A stretch of DNA of 64,000 nucleotides from Vogesella oryzae. Its GTDB lineage: Bacteria > Pseudomonadota > Gammaproteobacteria > Burkholderiales > Chromobacteriaceae. Position numbers and translations under genes: made by a program. Under the pieces are notes generated by a model. It was not told the DNA's origin. It was given only the letters and a program-made list of their open reading frames with translations, and did not search any database. Shown one piece after another: positions 63,844-64,000 of this stretch. Positions within the stretch are counted from its first letter, which is position 1. Each line of letters opens with the position of its first letter. The stretch is taken from assembly GCF_902829295.1 (NCBI RefSeq), contig NZ_CADEPL010000018.1, positions 97,479 to 161,478 on the forward strand, read 5' to 3'.

Positions 63844-64000
63844 GTGAAAGACGCGTTCCTGAAAAAGATTGCGGACAAATCCGCGGTCATCGGCATCGTC
63901 GGTCTGGGCTATGTCGGCCTGCCGCTGATGCTGCGTTTCAATGAAGTGGGCTTCAAGGTCCTGGGCTTCGACATCGACCAGAGCAAGGTTGATGCCCTGA
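63844..64000 (+). CDS. UDP-N-acetylglucosamine/mannosamine dehydrogenase-type protein (5' part)
   Basis: Only the first 52 codons are in the window, from GTG 63844 (weak GAAAG-TTGAG site upstream). The product starts [14 protein letters not shown] and shows the Rossmann motif [12 protein letters not shown] of the UDP-glucose/GDP-mannose dehydrogenase family (WbpA/WecC type). These enzymes make nucleotide-sugar acids for capsule or O-antigen, so a surface polysaccharide cluster may lie downstream. Confidence 0.8.
   Translation, partial: MKDAFLKKIADKSAVIGIVGLGYVGLPLMLRFNEVGFKVLGFDIDQSKVDAL

Noticed and set aside
1..64000. Dispersed word as a replication-polarity signal (KOPS-like)
   Set aside because: Copies occur about equally in both orientations (21 and 25), with no strand switch along the window.
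1..64000. CRISPR array, tRNA or rRNA genes, IS elements, prophage
   Set aside because: No regularly spaced repeats, cloverleaf-like sequences ending in CCA, transposase motifs or phage genes were seen.

Overview
The window reads as chromosome of a GC-rich betaproteobacterium. Nitrate respiration (narK1K2GHJI with NarXL), PHA granule genes (phaR/phaP), RimO, DapF, GlnS and a P-protein type PheA fit the order Neisseriales, most likely a Chromobacteriaceae relative (Chromobacterium/Vogesella/Aquitalea type). That placement is inference from gene content, not a database match. There are no rRNA or tRNA genes, prophage, IS element or CRISPR array. About 57 genes fill roughly 90% of the sequence.

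Layout. 0.1-1.5 kb: a PAS-GAF-GGDEF diguanylate cyclase. 1.5-9.9 kb: choline, glycine-betaine and sarcosine use (betaine-binding protein, phosphorylcholine phosphatase, a renal-dipeptidase-type enzyme, and soxBDAG for heterotetrameric sarcosine oxidase). 10-15.3 kb: mixed genes (fluoride-type CLC antiporter, mobA, RluA-like pseudouridine synthase, YecA-like protein, methyltransferase, and a UmuD/LexA-like self-cleaving protein followed by an unlisted 50-residue ORF). 15.6-33.2 kb: a nitrate-respiration block with a NIT-domain chemoreceptor, narGHJI, a sugar MFS transporter, narK2 and narK1, molybdopterin genes moaE-moaD-mobB, then divergent narX-narL. 33.3-35.3 kb: a TetR-controlled acyl-CoA operon. 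35.4-41.4 kb: dapF, DUF484 and membrane protein genes, OsmC, a divergent DAHP synthase, a LOG protein, pheA and an O-methyltransferase. 41.4-44.2 kb: a sensor gene apparently fused to the tail of an MFS transporter, with a response regulator. 44.7-47.5 kb: rimO, phaR, phaP. 47.6-54.2 kb: polyamine genes (speA, a puuB-like oxidase, potGHI without a binding protein). 54.6-64 kb: EAL-GGDEF protein, hydrolase, astE, FAD-linked dehydrogenase, glnS, a UshA-like nucleotidase, and the start of a nucleotide-sugar dehydrogenase gene.

The most striking signal is not a gene. A short word, best written AAGGTTGGCCGCA, is scattered over the whole window. By hand I count 46 exact copies of its 10-base core GTTGGCCGCA on either strand, about one per 1.4 kb, against well under one expected from base composition. 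Nearly half lie in the small non-coding fraction. Two convergent copies form the perfect narL terminator stem, and another inverted pair sits between phaP and speA. Density, both orientations and use in terminator stems closely resemble the DNA uptake sequences of Neisseriaceae, but the word is unlike the Neisseria one. It is a candidate uptake sequence (or other genome-wide signal) of this lineage.
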